Counted from the stretch's first letter, positions 17,011-25,131 are shown. The stretch: DNA of 64,000 bases from Novosphingobium umbonatum (GCF_004005905.1 NZ_SACO01000004.1:186001-250000), one strand, 5' to 3'. The notes: generated by a model from the sequence alone, not told the origin. Numbers and translations are program-made.

Positions 17011-17456
17011 TTCGCGCGCTCCCGCAGCCACATCACATGGCGCACGCCCAGAGGATAGCCATGCACGCCAAGGCCCGAAACAATGCCGGTCACCACTTGG
17101 GTCATGATCGAATGACTGCGCCATTCTGCCTCGCGGCGGTGGATGTTGCTGATATGCACTTCGACCACGGGACAATCGACCATTTTGATCGCGTCCAGAA
17201 TGGGATAGGCGGCATAGGTGAAGGCGGCGGGGTTGAACACAATCCCTGCGTGGCCCTTGCGTGCGGCCTGTATCCATTCCACCGCTTCATGTTCCGCATT
17301 GGTTTGTCGAAAGTCGATGGCGTAATCGCTGCCTGCGACCTCGGCCTCGCACATGGCTTGCACATCGGCCAGGGTTTCATGGCCATAAATATGCGGCTCG
17401 CGCTCGCCCAGCAGATTGAGATTGGGTCCGTTCAGAACCAGAATTGTGCCGCCCAT
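17007..17456 (-). CDS. AroQ-like type II 3-dehydroquinate dehydratase with His81 replaced
   Basis: A 149-residue protein of normal type II dehydroquinase length. N12 (NGPNLN), R19 and Y24 (REPHIYG), H101 (VEVHISN) and the REAEWRSHS segment are conserved and even keep Mycobacterium numbering. The position of His81 (family consensus TH in the THTS motif) is Tyr81 (FTYAAY). Canonical function is 3-dehydroquinate to 3-dehydroshikimate. The substitution may mark a subfamily with altered activity. The ATG at 17456 has GGGAGAGA upstream; an in-frame ATG at 17519 would put the operator inside the gene. Coupled to the MFS gene by ATGA. Confidence 0.82.
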   Translation of the reverse strand: MGGTILVLNGPNLNLLGEREPHIYGHETLADVQAMCEAEVAGSDYAIDFRQTNAEHEAVEWIQAARKGHAGIVFNPAAFTYAAYPILDAIKMVDCPVVEVHISNIHRREAEWRSHSIMTQVVTGIVSGLGVHGYPLGVRHVMWLRERAK

Positions 17457-17517
17457 CAGCGTGTCTCTCCCTTGTTTGACACCGGCATAATCGAAAGCGC
17501 TTGCAAAGAAAAGCAAC

Positions 17518-17535
17518 ATGTACGAACCAGTTCAT
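17518..17535. promoter_or_regulatory. Shared operator site B (divergent AroQ / PQQ dehydrogenase promoters)
   Basis: ATGTACGAACCAGTTCAT, whose reverse complement ATGAACTGGTTCGTACAT agrees with site A at 14 of 18 positions. It lies between the divergent AroQ-MFS and PQQ dehydrogenase-ThuA operons and ends 23 bp before the PQQ gene start, so one bound repressor could silence both. Confidence 0.6.
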
Positions 17536-17558
17536 AAACCATAATCAAGGAGAGAGAG

Positions 17559-19565
17559 ATGCGACTGGGATTCGCAGGATTGGCTGCGGGCTTGTTGTCC
17601 AGCGCTGCCATCGGGCAAGTGACGGCGGGCGATGGCGATTGGGCCACCTATGGCCATGACAAGGGCGCCCAGCGGCACTCGCCTCTGAAGGAAATCACGC
17701 CCGCCAATGCAGGCCAACTGGCGCCCGCCTGGGTCTATCACATGCGCCCCGCCACGCCGGTCAACACCGCAGACGCCAATGCCGATGCCCAACGCCGCGC
17801 CGAGGGGCTTCCCCCCGCTGCCGCCACGCCCGACATCACCGCAGGTGGCGCCCCCACCGGCCCCTTTAACGGACAACGCGCGCGACGCAGCCGCTTTGCC
17901 GGTTCCGAAGTGACGCCCTTGGTGGTGGGCGGGCGGATGTTCGTCTCCACGCCCTATGGCCGCGTGGTCGCGCTCAACCCCGATACGGGGGCCGAATTAT
18001 GGGCCACCACCATTCCAGGCCCCGGCCAGCCATCGTTGCGCGGGGTGGAATATTGGGCAGGGGACGCGCAAACGCCCCCTCGCATCGTGTTTGGCACGCG
18101 CGATGGCCGCCTCATTGCGCTGGATGCCGCAATCGGCGCCTTTGCCGAAGGTTTTGGCGACCATGGCGTGGTGGAGATGAAAACGCCTGAAATCCTCAAC
18201 GGCGGGGAGGCGCGGTTCTATGGCATGACCAGCCCGCCGATTGTTTATGGCAATCTGATCATCACCGGCAGTGCGGTGCAGGAATTCCCCGCCAAGGGTG
18301 CGGCGGGGGATGTTCGCGCTTGGGATGCGCGCGATGGCCATTTGGTGTGGACTTTCCATTCCGTGCCGCGCAAGGGCGAGAAGGGCTATGACACATGGGC
18401 ACCGGGCAGCGCGGAAGGGCGCAGCGGGGTCAATGCATGGGGCTTCCTCAGCCTCGATGAAAAGCGTGGCATCGTTTATATGCCTTTCGGCGCGCCGACC
18501 TTTGACCGCTATGGCGGCGACCGTGCGGGCGACAATCTGTTTGGTACCTCGCTGGTGGCGGCCGATGCCAAGACCGGAAAATATCTCTGGCATTTCCAAG
18601 TCGTGCATCACGATATCTGGGACGGCGATCTGGAGGCTGCTCCCTTGCTGTTTGACGCGCAGGTGAAGGGCAAACCCGTGCCTGCCGTGGCGGTGATTTC
18701 CAAATCTGCGTTACTTTTCGTTCTTAACCGCGAAACGGGCAAGCCGATCTTGCCCATTGCCGAACGCAAAGTGCCCGCGAGCGATGTGCCGGGCGAGAAA
18801 GCCTCGCCCACGCAGCCTTTCCCGCTGGTAACGCCGCCTCTGGGGCGCACCAGTTTTTCGATCAAGAACGACATTACTGATCTGACGCCGGAGTTGCATG
18901 ACACTTGCGCCAAATGGATTGCCGATAACCAGATGGTGGAAGGGCCAATCTATACGCCGATCCATCTGGACAAGGTGACGATCAGCTTCCCCGGCCTGTT
19001 GGGCGGGGGCAATTGGGGCGGGGCGACCTATGATCCCGCGCAAAAGCTGCTGGTGGTCAACACGCATGATCTGGGGCAGGTGACCAAGCTGGTGCCGTCC
19101 AAGGGATTTCTGCCGTTTGAGCGCGGGCAGCCATCGGGGCGGTTCCGGCCCGACAATAGCCGCCTGCTGTGCCAGAAGGGACCGTGGGGGCGACTCTGGG
19201 GCGTGGATATGACCACGGGCAAGATCCGCTGGCAGGTGCCTTTGGGCATTTCGGACGAGGCGCCCGAGGGCAAGAAACTGACCGGTCGTCCCAGCATGGG
19301 CGGAGCGATCACTACCGCGGGCGGGTTGACCTTTATCGGCGGCACGGATGACAACCGCTTCCGTGCCTTTGTCACCGCAACCGGCAAAATGGTGTGGGAG
19401 GTGAAGCTGGACGCCGCCGCCCATGCCACGCCCATGACCTATGCGGGCAAGGATGGCCGTCAATATGTGGCGATCGCCGCCACGGGGGGGACATTCCTTG
19501 ATAGCCCACTCACCTCGGACACGATCACTGCCTTTGCCCTGAAGCCCAAGGAGGCCGGACAATGA
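17559..19565 (+). CDS. Periplasmic PQQ-dependent dehydrogenase, glucose/quinate type without membrane anchor
   Basis: A 668-residue exported quinoprotein. A signal peptide (about 25 residues) is followed directly by the eight-bladed propeller, beginning DWATYGHDKGAQRHSPL and including VVHHDIWDGDLEAAP, LLGGGNWGGATYDP and a terminal GGTFLDSPLTSDT. These are features of membrane glucose, quinate and glucoside dehydrogenases, but the usual N-terminal domain with about five membrane helices is absent. It needs PQQ and calcium and would oxidise a polyol or hydroaromatic acid in the periplasm. GGAGAGAG precedes the ATG. Electron acceptor: perhaps the mono-haem cytochrome at 20520. Quinate as substrate is inferred from neighbours. 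Confidence 0.85.
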   Translation: MRLGFAGLAAGLLSSAAIGQVTAGDGDWATYGHDKGAQRHSPLKEITPANAGQLAPAWVYHMRPATPVNTADANADAQRRAEGLPPAAATPDITAGGAPTGPFNGQRARRSRFAGSEVTPLVVGGRMFVSTPYGRVVALNPDTGAELWATTIPGPGQPSLRGVEYWAGDAQTPPRIVFGTRDGRLIALDAAIGAFAEGFGDHGVVEMKTPEILNGGEARFYGMTSPPIVYGNLIITGSAVQEFPAKGAAGDVRAWDARDGHLVWTFHSVPRKGEKGYDTWAPGSAEGRSGVNAWGFLSLDEKRGIVYMPFGAPTFDRYGGDRAGDNLFGTSLVAADAKTGKYLWHFQVVHHDIWDGDLEAAPLLFDAQVKGKPVPAVAVISKSALLFVLNRETGKPILPIAERKVPASDVPGEKASPTQPFPLVTPPLGRTSFSIKNDITDLTPELHDTCAKWIADNQMVEGPIYTPIHLDKVTISFPGLLGGGNWGGATYDPAQKLLVVNTHDLGQVTKLVPSKGFLPFERGQPSGRFRPDNSRLLCQKGPWGRLWGVDMTTGKIRWQVPLGISDEAPEGKKLTGRPSMGGAITTAGGLTFIGGTDDNRFRAFVTATGKMVWEVKLDAAAHATPMTYAGKDGRQYVAIAATGGTFLDSPLTSDTITAFALKPKEAGQ

Positions 19566-20467
19566 AACTTGCTCTTCGCGCTGCTGCCTGTGCCGCTCTG
19601 GCGCTGATGCTTTCCGGCCAAGCCCCACCACCGCCCGCCGGAGCGCCCCGCACCCCGCCTCCGGGTTATCAGGATGTCTATGCGGGCAAGAAGCGCCTGC
19701 TGGTCATCGCTGACCTGTCCACCGGCAACCAGTCCGCGCATATGGCGGTCAGCCATGCGGTGTCTGTTATCGAGCAGATCGGGCGCGAGAGCGGGGCCTA
19801 TGTCACCTTTATCCGCACCGACATGGACTGGGTCACCAAGGGCGAGACTTGGGGCAAGTTCGACTATGCCAAGGGCGGGCCGAAACAGGCGCGGGGCAAG
19901 AATCTCGACTATTTCGACGCGGTATTGTTCTACACCAATGGCGATACCACGCTTTCGCCCCAGCAAAAGCAGGACTTGCTCGATTATATCGCCAAGGATG
20001 GCAAGGGCTTTATCGGCATCCACACCGCCACCGCCACGGCCGTCAACTGGCCCGAATATGGCGAGATGCTCGGCGGGGTGTTCGACAACCATCCATGGAT
20101 GATCACCGACGCCAAAATCATTGTCGAGCGGCCCGACTTTCCCGCGATGAAAGCTTTGAAGACCGGCATGGTGTTCAAAGACGAGCATTACCAGATGAAA
20201 ATGGCGCCCTATTCGCGGGACAAGGTGGATGTGTTGGCGCGGATCGACACGGGCAGCGTCAATCTGACGGCGCCCATGGTGCATCGCACCGATGGCGATT
20301 TTCCCGTGGCATGGATCAAATCCTATGGGCAGGGGCGGGTGTTCTATACCGGTCTTGGCCATACCGATGCCAGCTGGGATGATCCGCGCGTGCGCTCCAT
20401 GGTGCTGGAGGCGGTGAAATGGACGATCAATGGCGGGGAGAAGCCGGTGCCGCATGGGATGAAATAA
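19562..20467 (+). CDS. Exported ThuA-domain protein
   Basis: A 301-residue protein with a signal peptide (residues 1-20) and a ThuA/class I glutamine-amidotransferase-like fold. Visible signatures are LLDYIAKDGKGFIGIHTATA, GGVFDNHPW, PVAWIKSYGQGRVFYTGLGH and the C-terminal VKWTING. ThuA proteins are linked to trehalose and other sugar catabolism, and related domains act on oxidised (keto) sugars. Its start overlaps the stop of the PQQ dehydrogenase as ATGA, so it probably handles the oxidised product or a related intermediate. No biochemical role can be assigned with confidence. Confidence 0.8.
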   Translation: MKLALRAAACAALALMLSGQAPPPPAGAPRTPPPGYQDVYAGKKRLLVIADLSTGNQSAHMAVSHAVSVIEQIGRESGAYVTFIRTDMDWVTKGETWGKFDYAKGGPKQARGKNLDYFDAVLFYTNGDTTLSPQQKQDLLDYIAKDGKGFIGIHTATATAVNWPEYGEMLGGVFDNHPWMITDAKIIVERPDFPAMKALKTGMVFKDEHYQMKMAPYSRDKVDVLARIDTGSVNLTAPMVHRTDGDFPVAWIKSYGQGRVFYTGLGHTDASWDDPRVRSMVLEAVKWTINGGEKPVPHGMK

Positions 20468-20477
20468 CGGCGGGGTG

Positions 20478-20510
20478 AGCCTGCGGCAGGTTAAATGCGT
20501 GCCGCAGGCT
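20478..20510. terminator. Bidirectional terminator between ThuA and cytochrome c genes
   Basis: Perfect 11-bp stem AGCCTGCGGCA (20478-20488)/TGCCGCAGGCT (20500-20510) followed by TCTTGCTT. It sits in the 52-bp gap of convergent genes. Confidence 0.8.
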
Positions 20511-20519
20511 TCTTGCTTA

Positions 20520-20798
20520 CTATTTCCCCGTCCCATAGGTCCGCGCCAGATAGGCGACGATCACGTCATAATCCGCGTCGGACACTTTCGCGCCCTTGCC
20601 GATCATCTGGTCCACCACCTCGGCCCATTTGTCGGCATCATAACGCTTGCTGGCGATGATGGCGGGCGGGTGGCAGGCGGCGCAGGCGGCCTGCACTTGC
20701 GCTTGGCCCTCGCCAGCGGGGAAACTCGTGTCTTGCGCCTGCCCGCTGGCCGCCAGCGCGACGGCCAGAATGGGCAGGGTCAGCCAGATTGCCTTCAT
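20520..20798 (-). CDS. Small periplasmic mono-haem cytochrome c
   Basis: A 92-residue protein with a signal peptide (to about residue 21) and one haem-binding CAACH (39-43). A likely distal Met lies in the VVDQMIGKG segment and a C-terminal helix in [14 protein letters not shown]. It resembles the C-terminal cytochrome domain of quinohaemoprotein dehydrogenases, here as a separate gene. It starts inside the stop of the upstream esterase (ATGA). Probable role: electron acceptor for the soluble PQQ dehydrogenase 1 kb away on the other strand. That pairing is an inference. Confidence 0.82.
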   Translation of the reverse strand: MKAIWLTLPILAVALAASGQAQDTSFPAGEGQAQVQAACAACHPPAIIASKRYDADKWAEVVDQMIGKGAKVSDADYDVIVAYLARTYGTGK

Positions 20799-21844
20799 TG
20801 GGCCACCTTGCGGTCAAGCTGCTGGTGCAGGAAATCAAAAGTGGCGTTCATGGCTTTCAGCGTGGCCTCGCGCGTCTGTTGGGGCGTGCTGCCGATAAAG
20901 CTGTGGTCCACGCCTTCGATGATGATGCTTTCCACCGGCACGCCTGCCGCTTTCAGCTTTTCCGCGCCCAGATAGGATTGGTTGACCGGAACCGTCTTGT
21001 CCTGCGTGCCATGGATCAGCAGGAAGGGCGGGTCCTTGGCATCGACATAGGCATTGGGGCTGGCAGCGGCGAATTTCTCCAGCGTGCAGGCGCCATCGCA
21101 GCCTAGCAGCTTGGCCGCCGCGCCATCCTGCCCGCCCGGACGGCCAGCGGACAAGGCGGCAAAATCGAACACGCCATACCAGATCGCCGCTGCTTGCACA
21201 CATTCGCTGCCTGTCGCAGCCTTGGTGCCCGCAGGGTCCAGCGAGGCATCGCCGCAGCTCATGGCGGTCAGCGCGGAAAGATGCCCGCCCGCCGATCCGC
21301 CCCAGATTCCGGTGCGGGTGGGATCAATGCCATAGCGCACCGCATTGGCTTTCAAAAAGCGCAGCGCGGCGCGGGCATCCTGCACCTGCGCGGGGAAGGG
21401 GGCCTCGGCGGCAAGGCGATATTCCAGACTGGCCACCACAAAGCCTTCACCGGCCAGACGGGCCAAAGCCTCGGGGAAATTGCCCAAGGCGCCCGCATGG
21501 CGCGTATGCCCGCCTACCCAGCCACCACCGTGGATATAGAGCACCAGCGGCTTGGGCGCAGGCTTCTTGCCCTTGGGCGGCATGTAAATGTCCACCACCA
21601 AGGGGCGATAGCCGGGGATGGTGGAATAGGTGACATCGGGCAGGCTGGTAACGCCATTGGGCCAATGCGTGGCATGGGCGGGATAACGGTCTTCCAGCAC
21701 CGGTTTGGCCTCGACCGGAAATACGCGGGGCGCGGCCGATGCCGAAACTGCGGTCAGAGTGAAGCTTGCCGTCAACATGGCGGCCGTCAAAATAGCAGGG
21801 GCCGTCAAAATAGCAGGGGCCGTCCTTGCAGTGGGGTGGCGCAT
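20795..21844 (-). CDS. Exported alpha/beta hydrolase (esterase/lipase, BD-FAE-like)
   Basis: A 349-residue secreted esterase with an alanine/threonine-rich signal peptide, HGGGW oxyanion motif (105-109) and nucleophile S184 in GGSAGG. The acid is in HGTQDKTVP and the His in GVDHSFIG. This group includes feruloyl- and acetyl-esterases. It forms an operon with the cytochrome c, and its promoter carries the shared operator site C, so a phenolic-quinate or similar ester is a reasonable substrate guess. The signal peptide contains an exact 18-bp tandem duplication giving a repeated APAILT. Confidence 0.86.
   Translation of the reverse strand: MRHPTARTAPAILTAPAILTAAMLTASFTLTAVSASAAPRVFPVEAKPVLEDRYPAHATHWPNGVTSLPDVTYSTIPGYRPLVVDIYMPPKGKKPAPKPLVLYIHGGGWVGGHTRHAGALGNFPEALARLAGEGFVVASLEYRLAAEAPFPAQVQDARAALRFLKANAVRYGIDPTRTGIWGGSAGGHLSALTAMSCGDASLDPAGTKAATGSECVQAAAIWYGVFDFAALSAGRPGGQDGAAAKLLGCDGACTLEKFAAASPNAYVDAKDPPFLLIHGTQDKTVPVNQSYLGAEKLKAAGVPVESIIIEGVDHSFIGSTPQQTREATLKAMNATFDFLHQQLDRKVAQ
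21786..21821. repeat. Perfect 18-bp tandem duplication in esterase signal peptide
   Basis: GTCAAAATAGCAGGGGCC occurs twice without spacing (21786-21803, 21804-21821). It is in frame and adds six residues to the hydrophobic core of the signal peptide. Confidence 0.9.
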
Positions 21845-21866
21845 GGGATCCTCTCGTTTTTATGAT

Positions 21867-21884
21867 GTGAACCGGATGGTACAC
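21867..21884. promoter_or_regulatory. Shared operator site C (esterase-cytochrome promoter)
   Basis: GTGAACCGGATGGTACAC. TGAAC and TGGTACA match site A exactly. It lies 23-40 bp before the esterase start and 31 bp past the end of the TetR gene, which is on the same strand to its left. Confidence 0.6.
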
Positions 21885-21914
21885 AAAACGAGAGGGCAGG
21901 CAAGCCCGCGTTGA

Positions 21915-22574
21915 TCAGTCCTTGCGCACCCAACCCATGACGCAATCGATAATCTGCACTCTGCGTCGGGCACGCGAAACGGGCGTGGAAAAATCGACGC
22001 CGAAATTTTGCAGGAAAGTATAACGGTTGGAAACATTATAGAAGGAGAGGGCGCTGATCGTCATATGCAGGTCGATCGGGTCGATCCCGTCGCGGAACAC
22101 GCCTTGTTCCACGCCCTTGCGCAGGATCGCGCCCAGCGCCTCGATCACAGTGCGGTTGCGTTCGCGCATGCCGGGGATCTGGGTGATATGTTCGCCCTTG
22201 TTCACATTCTCGCTCATGACCAGACGCACGAATTCAGGGTGGTCGAAGTGATAATCGAAATTGTGACCGATGATCGCGCGCAAGGCCTGTTCGGGGGGCA
22301 TGTCCTCGAAATGGGCCGCCTGTTCACCGTCGCGGATGCGGCTGTAGGCGCGTTCCAGAACGGCGCGATACAACTCGTCCTTGCTGCCGAAATGGTAATA
22401 GATCATGCGTTTGGACGTATGGGTCTTTTCCGCGATCTCGTCGATGCGGGCACCGGCAAGACCTTTCTCCGAAAACTCCTGCGTGGCGACATCCAGAATG
22501 TCCTCGCGGGTGCGCAAGGCGGTGATTTGCCGCTTGGATAGCTCGCCCTGAATATCTGCCACTTTGGCCTTCAC
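21915..22574 (-). CDS. TetR/AcrR-family regulator of the hydroaromatic cluster
   Basis: A 219-residue TetR repressor with a typical helix-turn-helix (GARIDEIAEKTHTSKRMIYY, then HFGSKDELY, about residues 42-72) and a helical ligand domain with HITQIPGMRERNRT. It is encoded at the edge of the cluster, next to an esterase promoter bearing one of the three matching 18-bp sites. It is the best candidate for the shared repressor; inducer likely a pathway acid or its CoA or ester form. No copy of the motif was seen in its own upstream region. Confidence 0.87.
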   Translation of the reverse strand: MKAKVADIQGELSKRQITALRTREDILDVATQEFSEKGLAGARIDEIAEKTHTSKRMIYYHFGSKDELYRAVLERAYSRIRDGEQAAHFEDMPPEQALRAIIGHNFDYHFDHPEFVRLVMSENVNKGEHITQIPGMRERNRTVIEALGAILRKGVEQGVFRDGIDPIDLHMTISALSFYNVSNRYTFLQNFGVDFSTPVSRARRRVQIIDCVMGWVRKD

Positions 22575-22766
22575 TCCCGATCCACAAGCGGGCAGCTTTA
22601 GGCCATGCCCGCGCCGCTGTCAGCAGACATTACGTATGGGGCACCGGTTTGCCAAACAGGCACTGCGTGGGAGATGTTGGTAAGAACGCAGAAAGCGGGG
22701 TGCGGATGATTGGACCGTAAAGAGGCGTAATGAGGATTATGTAAACAAACATCACACCCGATACGC

Positions 22767-22844
22767 TCAAACCTCCACCCACATGCCGTCATAACCTACC
22801 GCCACATGAGCCGGCACTTCCTGGCAGAGCCACGAATTAGCCAT
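22767..22844 (-). CDS. Candidate 25-residue small ORF after the large hydrolase
   Basis: ATG at 22844 to TGA at 22767. It encodes a Trp/Val-rich peptide starting MANSWLCQEVPAHVAVGYDG and ending MWVEV. GAGGGA overlaps the hydrolase stop codon 9 bases upstream, so translation after the hydrolase is possible. It has one Cys and no membrane segment. It could be a genuine micropeptide or the remnant of a longer gene; no known family such as PqqA fits. The remainder of 22575-22766 holds the TetR promoter region and no other recognised feature. Confidence 0.3.
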   Translation of the reverse strand: MANSWLCQEVPAHVAVGYDGMWVEV

Positions 22845-22849
22845 CGCAA

Positions 22850-24811
22850 TCAGTCCCTCAAAACATCACTCGCCTCGGCTTGCGCAATCAGTCTTTCGCC
22901 ATCAGCCTCGAACAACCACCCTTGCGCCTTTTGCCGTGCGACCGCCTGACGGACGGCCTGCACAAAACCAGCATGGGTTCCATAGCGCTCCTCCAGCGAC
23001 AGGCGCGGATCATGCGCGGCCAACCTCTCCACCTTGCTGCGGGCGAAGGGAATGAAGCCACCGGCAAAACCGCAACCACTGCCAGCGCCATAGCCTCCCG
23101 CCTTCACATTCCACCCCGTATAGGTGCCCAAGGGCACTTGCAACGCAACGGCGGGGATACCCGATGTCTCGTTCCCGTCGGCATTCACGCGGGGGACGCG
23201 CTGGGACAAGGTTCCGGTCAAACGGGGCGGCTGTCGGGTCAGTATGCCGCTGACATCCTGCGTCCGATAGCCTGCCCCGAAATCATAGGTGATGAAGGGG
23301 TTAAGCTTGCCATCGGGCACCGGTGCTCCGGCCAGATCGGGCCAGCCCATCGCCTTGGCGCTGGCCTGCACCAGATCGCCCGCGTGCAACGTGGGGTAAC
23401 GACTGGGCGGTGGCGCTTTCCCCTCGCGCACCCATGCCAACAGCATCATCTGCGCCGCCCTCAGGCTTTCCATCGAGGATATGGCATTGCCCGCCAAGGC
23501 GCATCCGGCAGGCACCGGATCACCCTTGACCGGAAAGCCGCCTGTCCACGAACCGCCATGGGTGGTGCTGGGGAAGTAATAGCGCCTTACTTCAGGCGGC
23601 AGCGGCAGGTCTGCCCTGCCATCGGTGCCAATCAATCCGGGCGACATACGCAAGCCCCAGAATTCAGCCGAACCAAAAGTCTCGATCACCTTGGGGCAGG
23701 TGTTGCTGGCATGGCAGCGGTCCAGCAGGCTGGAGAAGCCCTTGCCCCGCGCGCTGTCCTTATATCGGGTCCACCACAAGGTGCCCTCGCTGCCCGGCTC
23801 GAACAGGCCCGCCGCCCCGCCGGGCACGCCAAAGCGTAGATTCAAAGGCACCTGACGGGCGGCAATATTGGGGTTGATGCCGTCGAACACACGTCGCCCC
23901 GCCTCGTCCGCGTTAAAGCCCAGATTGATGAAGCTGCGCAGGAAATTGCCCGACTGCGATGTGCCGCTGGCCAAAGCATAGGCGATTTTACCCACAGGAT
24001 TGGGGTTGCCCGCCCCATCCTTGTCACCATGGCGCAAAAACGCCACCAAATCGCGCGTGGCCGCAAAGCCCAGACCCAGCACCTTGGGATCCTTGCCCTG
24101 ATAGGTCAGGGTATAGGCAAATTGCGGATCAAACCCGCCACGCAGACAGATTTGCGTCGGGTCAGGCTGGCCGGGGAAAGGCGTTTGGCGGCAATCGGCA
24201 AAGGCCCAGTCGCTAGAACGGATAGCCTGCAGGGGCGCTCCATCGCTGCGCTGACGCATCAGGCGCGCCTTGCCCGTGTCCAGCGAGACGGGCAGCGGGC
24301 GCGGCGTGGGGCGGCCGATGCTACCCGCGATGGGCAGGCTGGCGCTGCCCGCAGGCATATCAACAAAGCGCGCCAGCACCGCTCCGGTCAGCCCCTTGGC
24401 CACCGGCACGCGGGCGGTTTGCAATCCGGCATCCTCGGGCAAATCGCCCTGCCAGCCCGATACCACCCGTACAAAGGGCAAGGGATCGGGATCGCGCAGG
24501 ATATTGCCGCGATTGGGGACATCGTAAAACAGCACGTCGCTGCCGCCCACGGGCCGCGTGATGGCAAAGGTGGCCGAATATTCCACCATGCCGCGGGCAT
24601 TTCGCGGAGCAGAAGCCAGATCGGTGATGATCGCATTGCGCGGATCACGCGGATCAACCTCGCCATAAAACCGCCCGCTCAGCGTTTCATCGCCAGCCTT
24701 GTCTGTCGTGGTCTTTTCCACCTCGATCCGTGTCAGATGCGCCTGTAGGGCATGAGGCATGGCGGCCAGCATCGTCGCGCCCAGCAGCGCGAGAGAAAGG
24801 GTTTTGTTCAT
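22850..24811 (-). CDS. Large exported alpha/beta hydrolase-domain protein
   Basis: A 653-residue secreted protein (signal peptide MNKTLSLALLGATMLAAMPHA). It belongs to the long alpha/beta-hydrolase-domain group (abhydrolase_10-like) seen in sphingomonads and actinobacteria. The nucleophile serine is plausible in ALASGTSQSGNFLR, with a FGSAEFW segment further on. The true start at 24811 follows the AtuA-associated gene stop by 4 bp; a longer frame would overlap that gene. It is the last long gene of the CitMHS-AtuA operon. Substrate unknown, presumably a lipophilic ester or lactone. Confidence 0.8.
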   Translation of the reverse strand: MNKTLSLALLGATMLAAMPHALQAHLTRIEVEKTTTDKAGDETLSGRFYGEVDPRDPRNAIITDLASAPRNARGMVEYSATFAITRPVGGSDVLFYDVPNRGNILRDPDPLPFVRVVSGWQGDLPEDAGLQTARVPVAKGLTGAVLARFVDMPAGSASLPIAGSIGRPTPRPLPVSLDTGKARLMRQRSDGAPLQAIRSSDWAFADCRQTPFPGQPDPTQICLRGGFDPQFAYTLTYQGKDPKVLGLGFAATRDLVAFLRHGDKDGAGNPNPVGKIAYALASGTSQSGNFLRSFINLGFNADEAGRRVFDGINPNIAARQVPLNLRFGVPGGAAGLFEPGSEGTLWWTRYKDSARGKGFSSLLDRCHASNTCPKVIETFGSAEFWGLRMSPGLIGTDGRADLPLPPEVRRYYFPSTTHGGSWTGGFPVKGDPVPAGCALAGNAISSMESLRAAQMMLLAWVREGKAPPPSRYPTLHAGDLVQASAKAMGWPDLAGAPVPDGKLNPFITYDFGAGYRTQDVSGILTRQPPRLTGTLSQRVPRVNADGNETSGIPAVALQVPLGTYTGWNVKAGGYGAGSGCGFAGGFIPFARSKVERLAAHDPRLSLEERYGTHAGFVQAVRQAVARQKAQGWLFEADGERLIAQAEASDVLRD

Positions 24812-24815
24812 CGGA

Positions 24816-25130
24816 TCACTCAACGATAAGAGGAAGATCGAGCAATTGTGCGCCCAGCGTCTTGCCATGCGCGTCCAAAGCGAGGGATCGGGTCACCCCT
24901 CCGCGCAGGGCCCCTTCCAGCACCAGATTAACCGCCCCCAGCATCGGCAATTCATAGCGCCGGATCAATCGAGCGTTCAGCCCTGCCAGATGCCCGCCCA
25001 CGCGTTCGGGCGTGACACTGGACAGTAAGAGGGGATAATCCTCCTCACGCAGGGCGATGACGGCGATCTGTGAAATATCGCCTTTGTCACCGGTGCGCAC
25101 ATGGGCGACGTCGCGCAGAATGCGGCTCAT
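24816..25130 (-). CDS. AtuA-associated small protein
   Basis: A 104-residue protein with the start RDVAHVRTGDKGDISQIAVI, characteristic of the short ferredoxin-like-fold domain found at the C-terminus of some AtuA proteins and here encoded separately. It lies 1 bp after the AtuA stop and presumably forms a complex with AtuA. Biochemical function not established. Confidence 0.85.
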   Translation of the reverse strand: MSRILRDVAHVRTGDKGDISQIAVIALREEDYPLLLSSVTPERVGGHLAGLNARLIRRYELPMLGAVNLVLEGALRGGVTRSLALDAHGKTLGAQLLDLPLIVE

Positions 25131-25131
25131 A

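Noticed and set aside
17011-17277. 89-residue N-terminal extension of the MFS transporter
   Set aside because: It lies over AroQ in another frame, is not hydrophobic and would break the ATGA-coupled start at 17010.
22767-22844. PqqA-like PQQ precursor
   Set aside because: The 25-residue ORF lacks the ExxxY pair of PqqA, and no pqq biosynthesis genes are adjacent.
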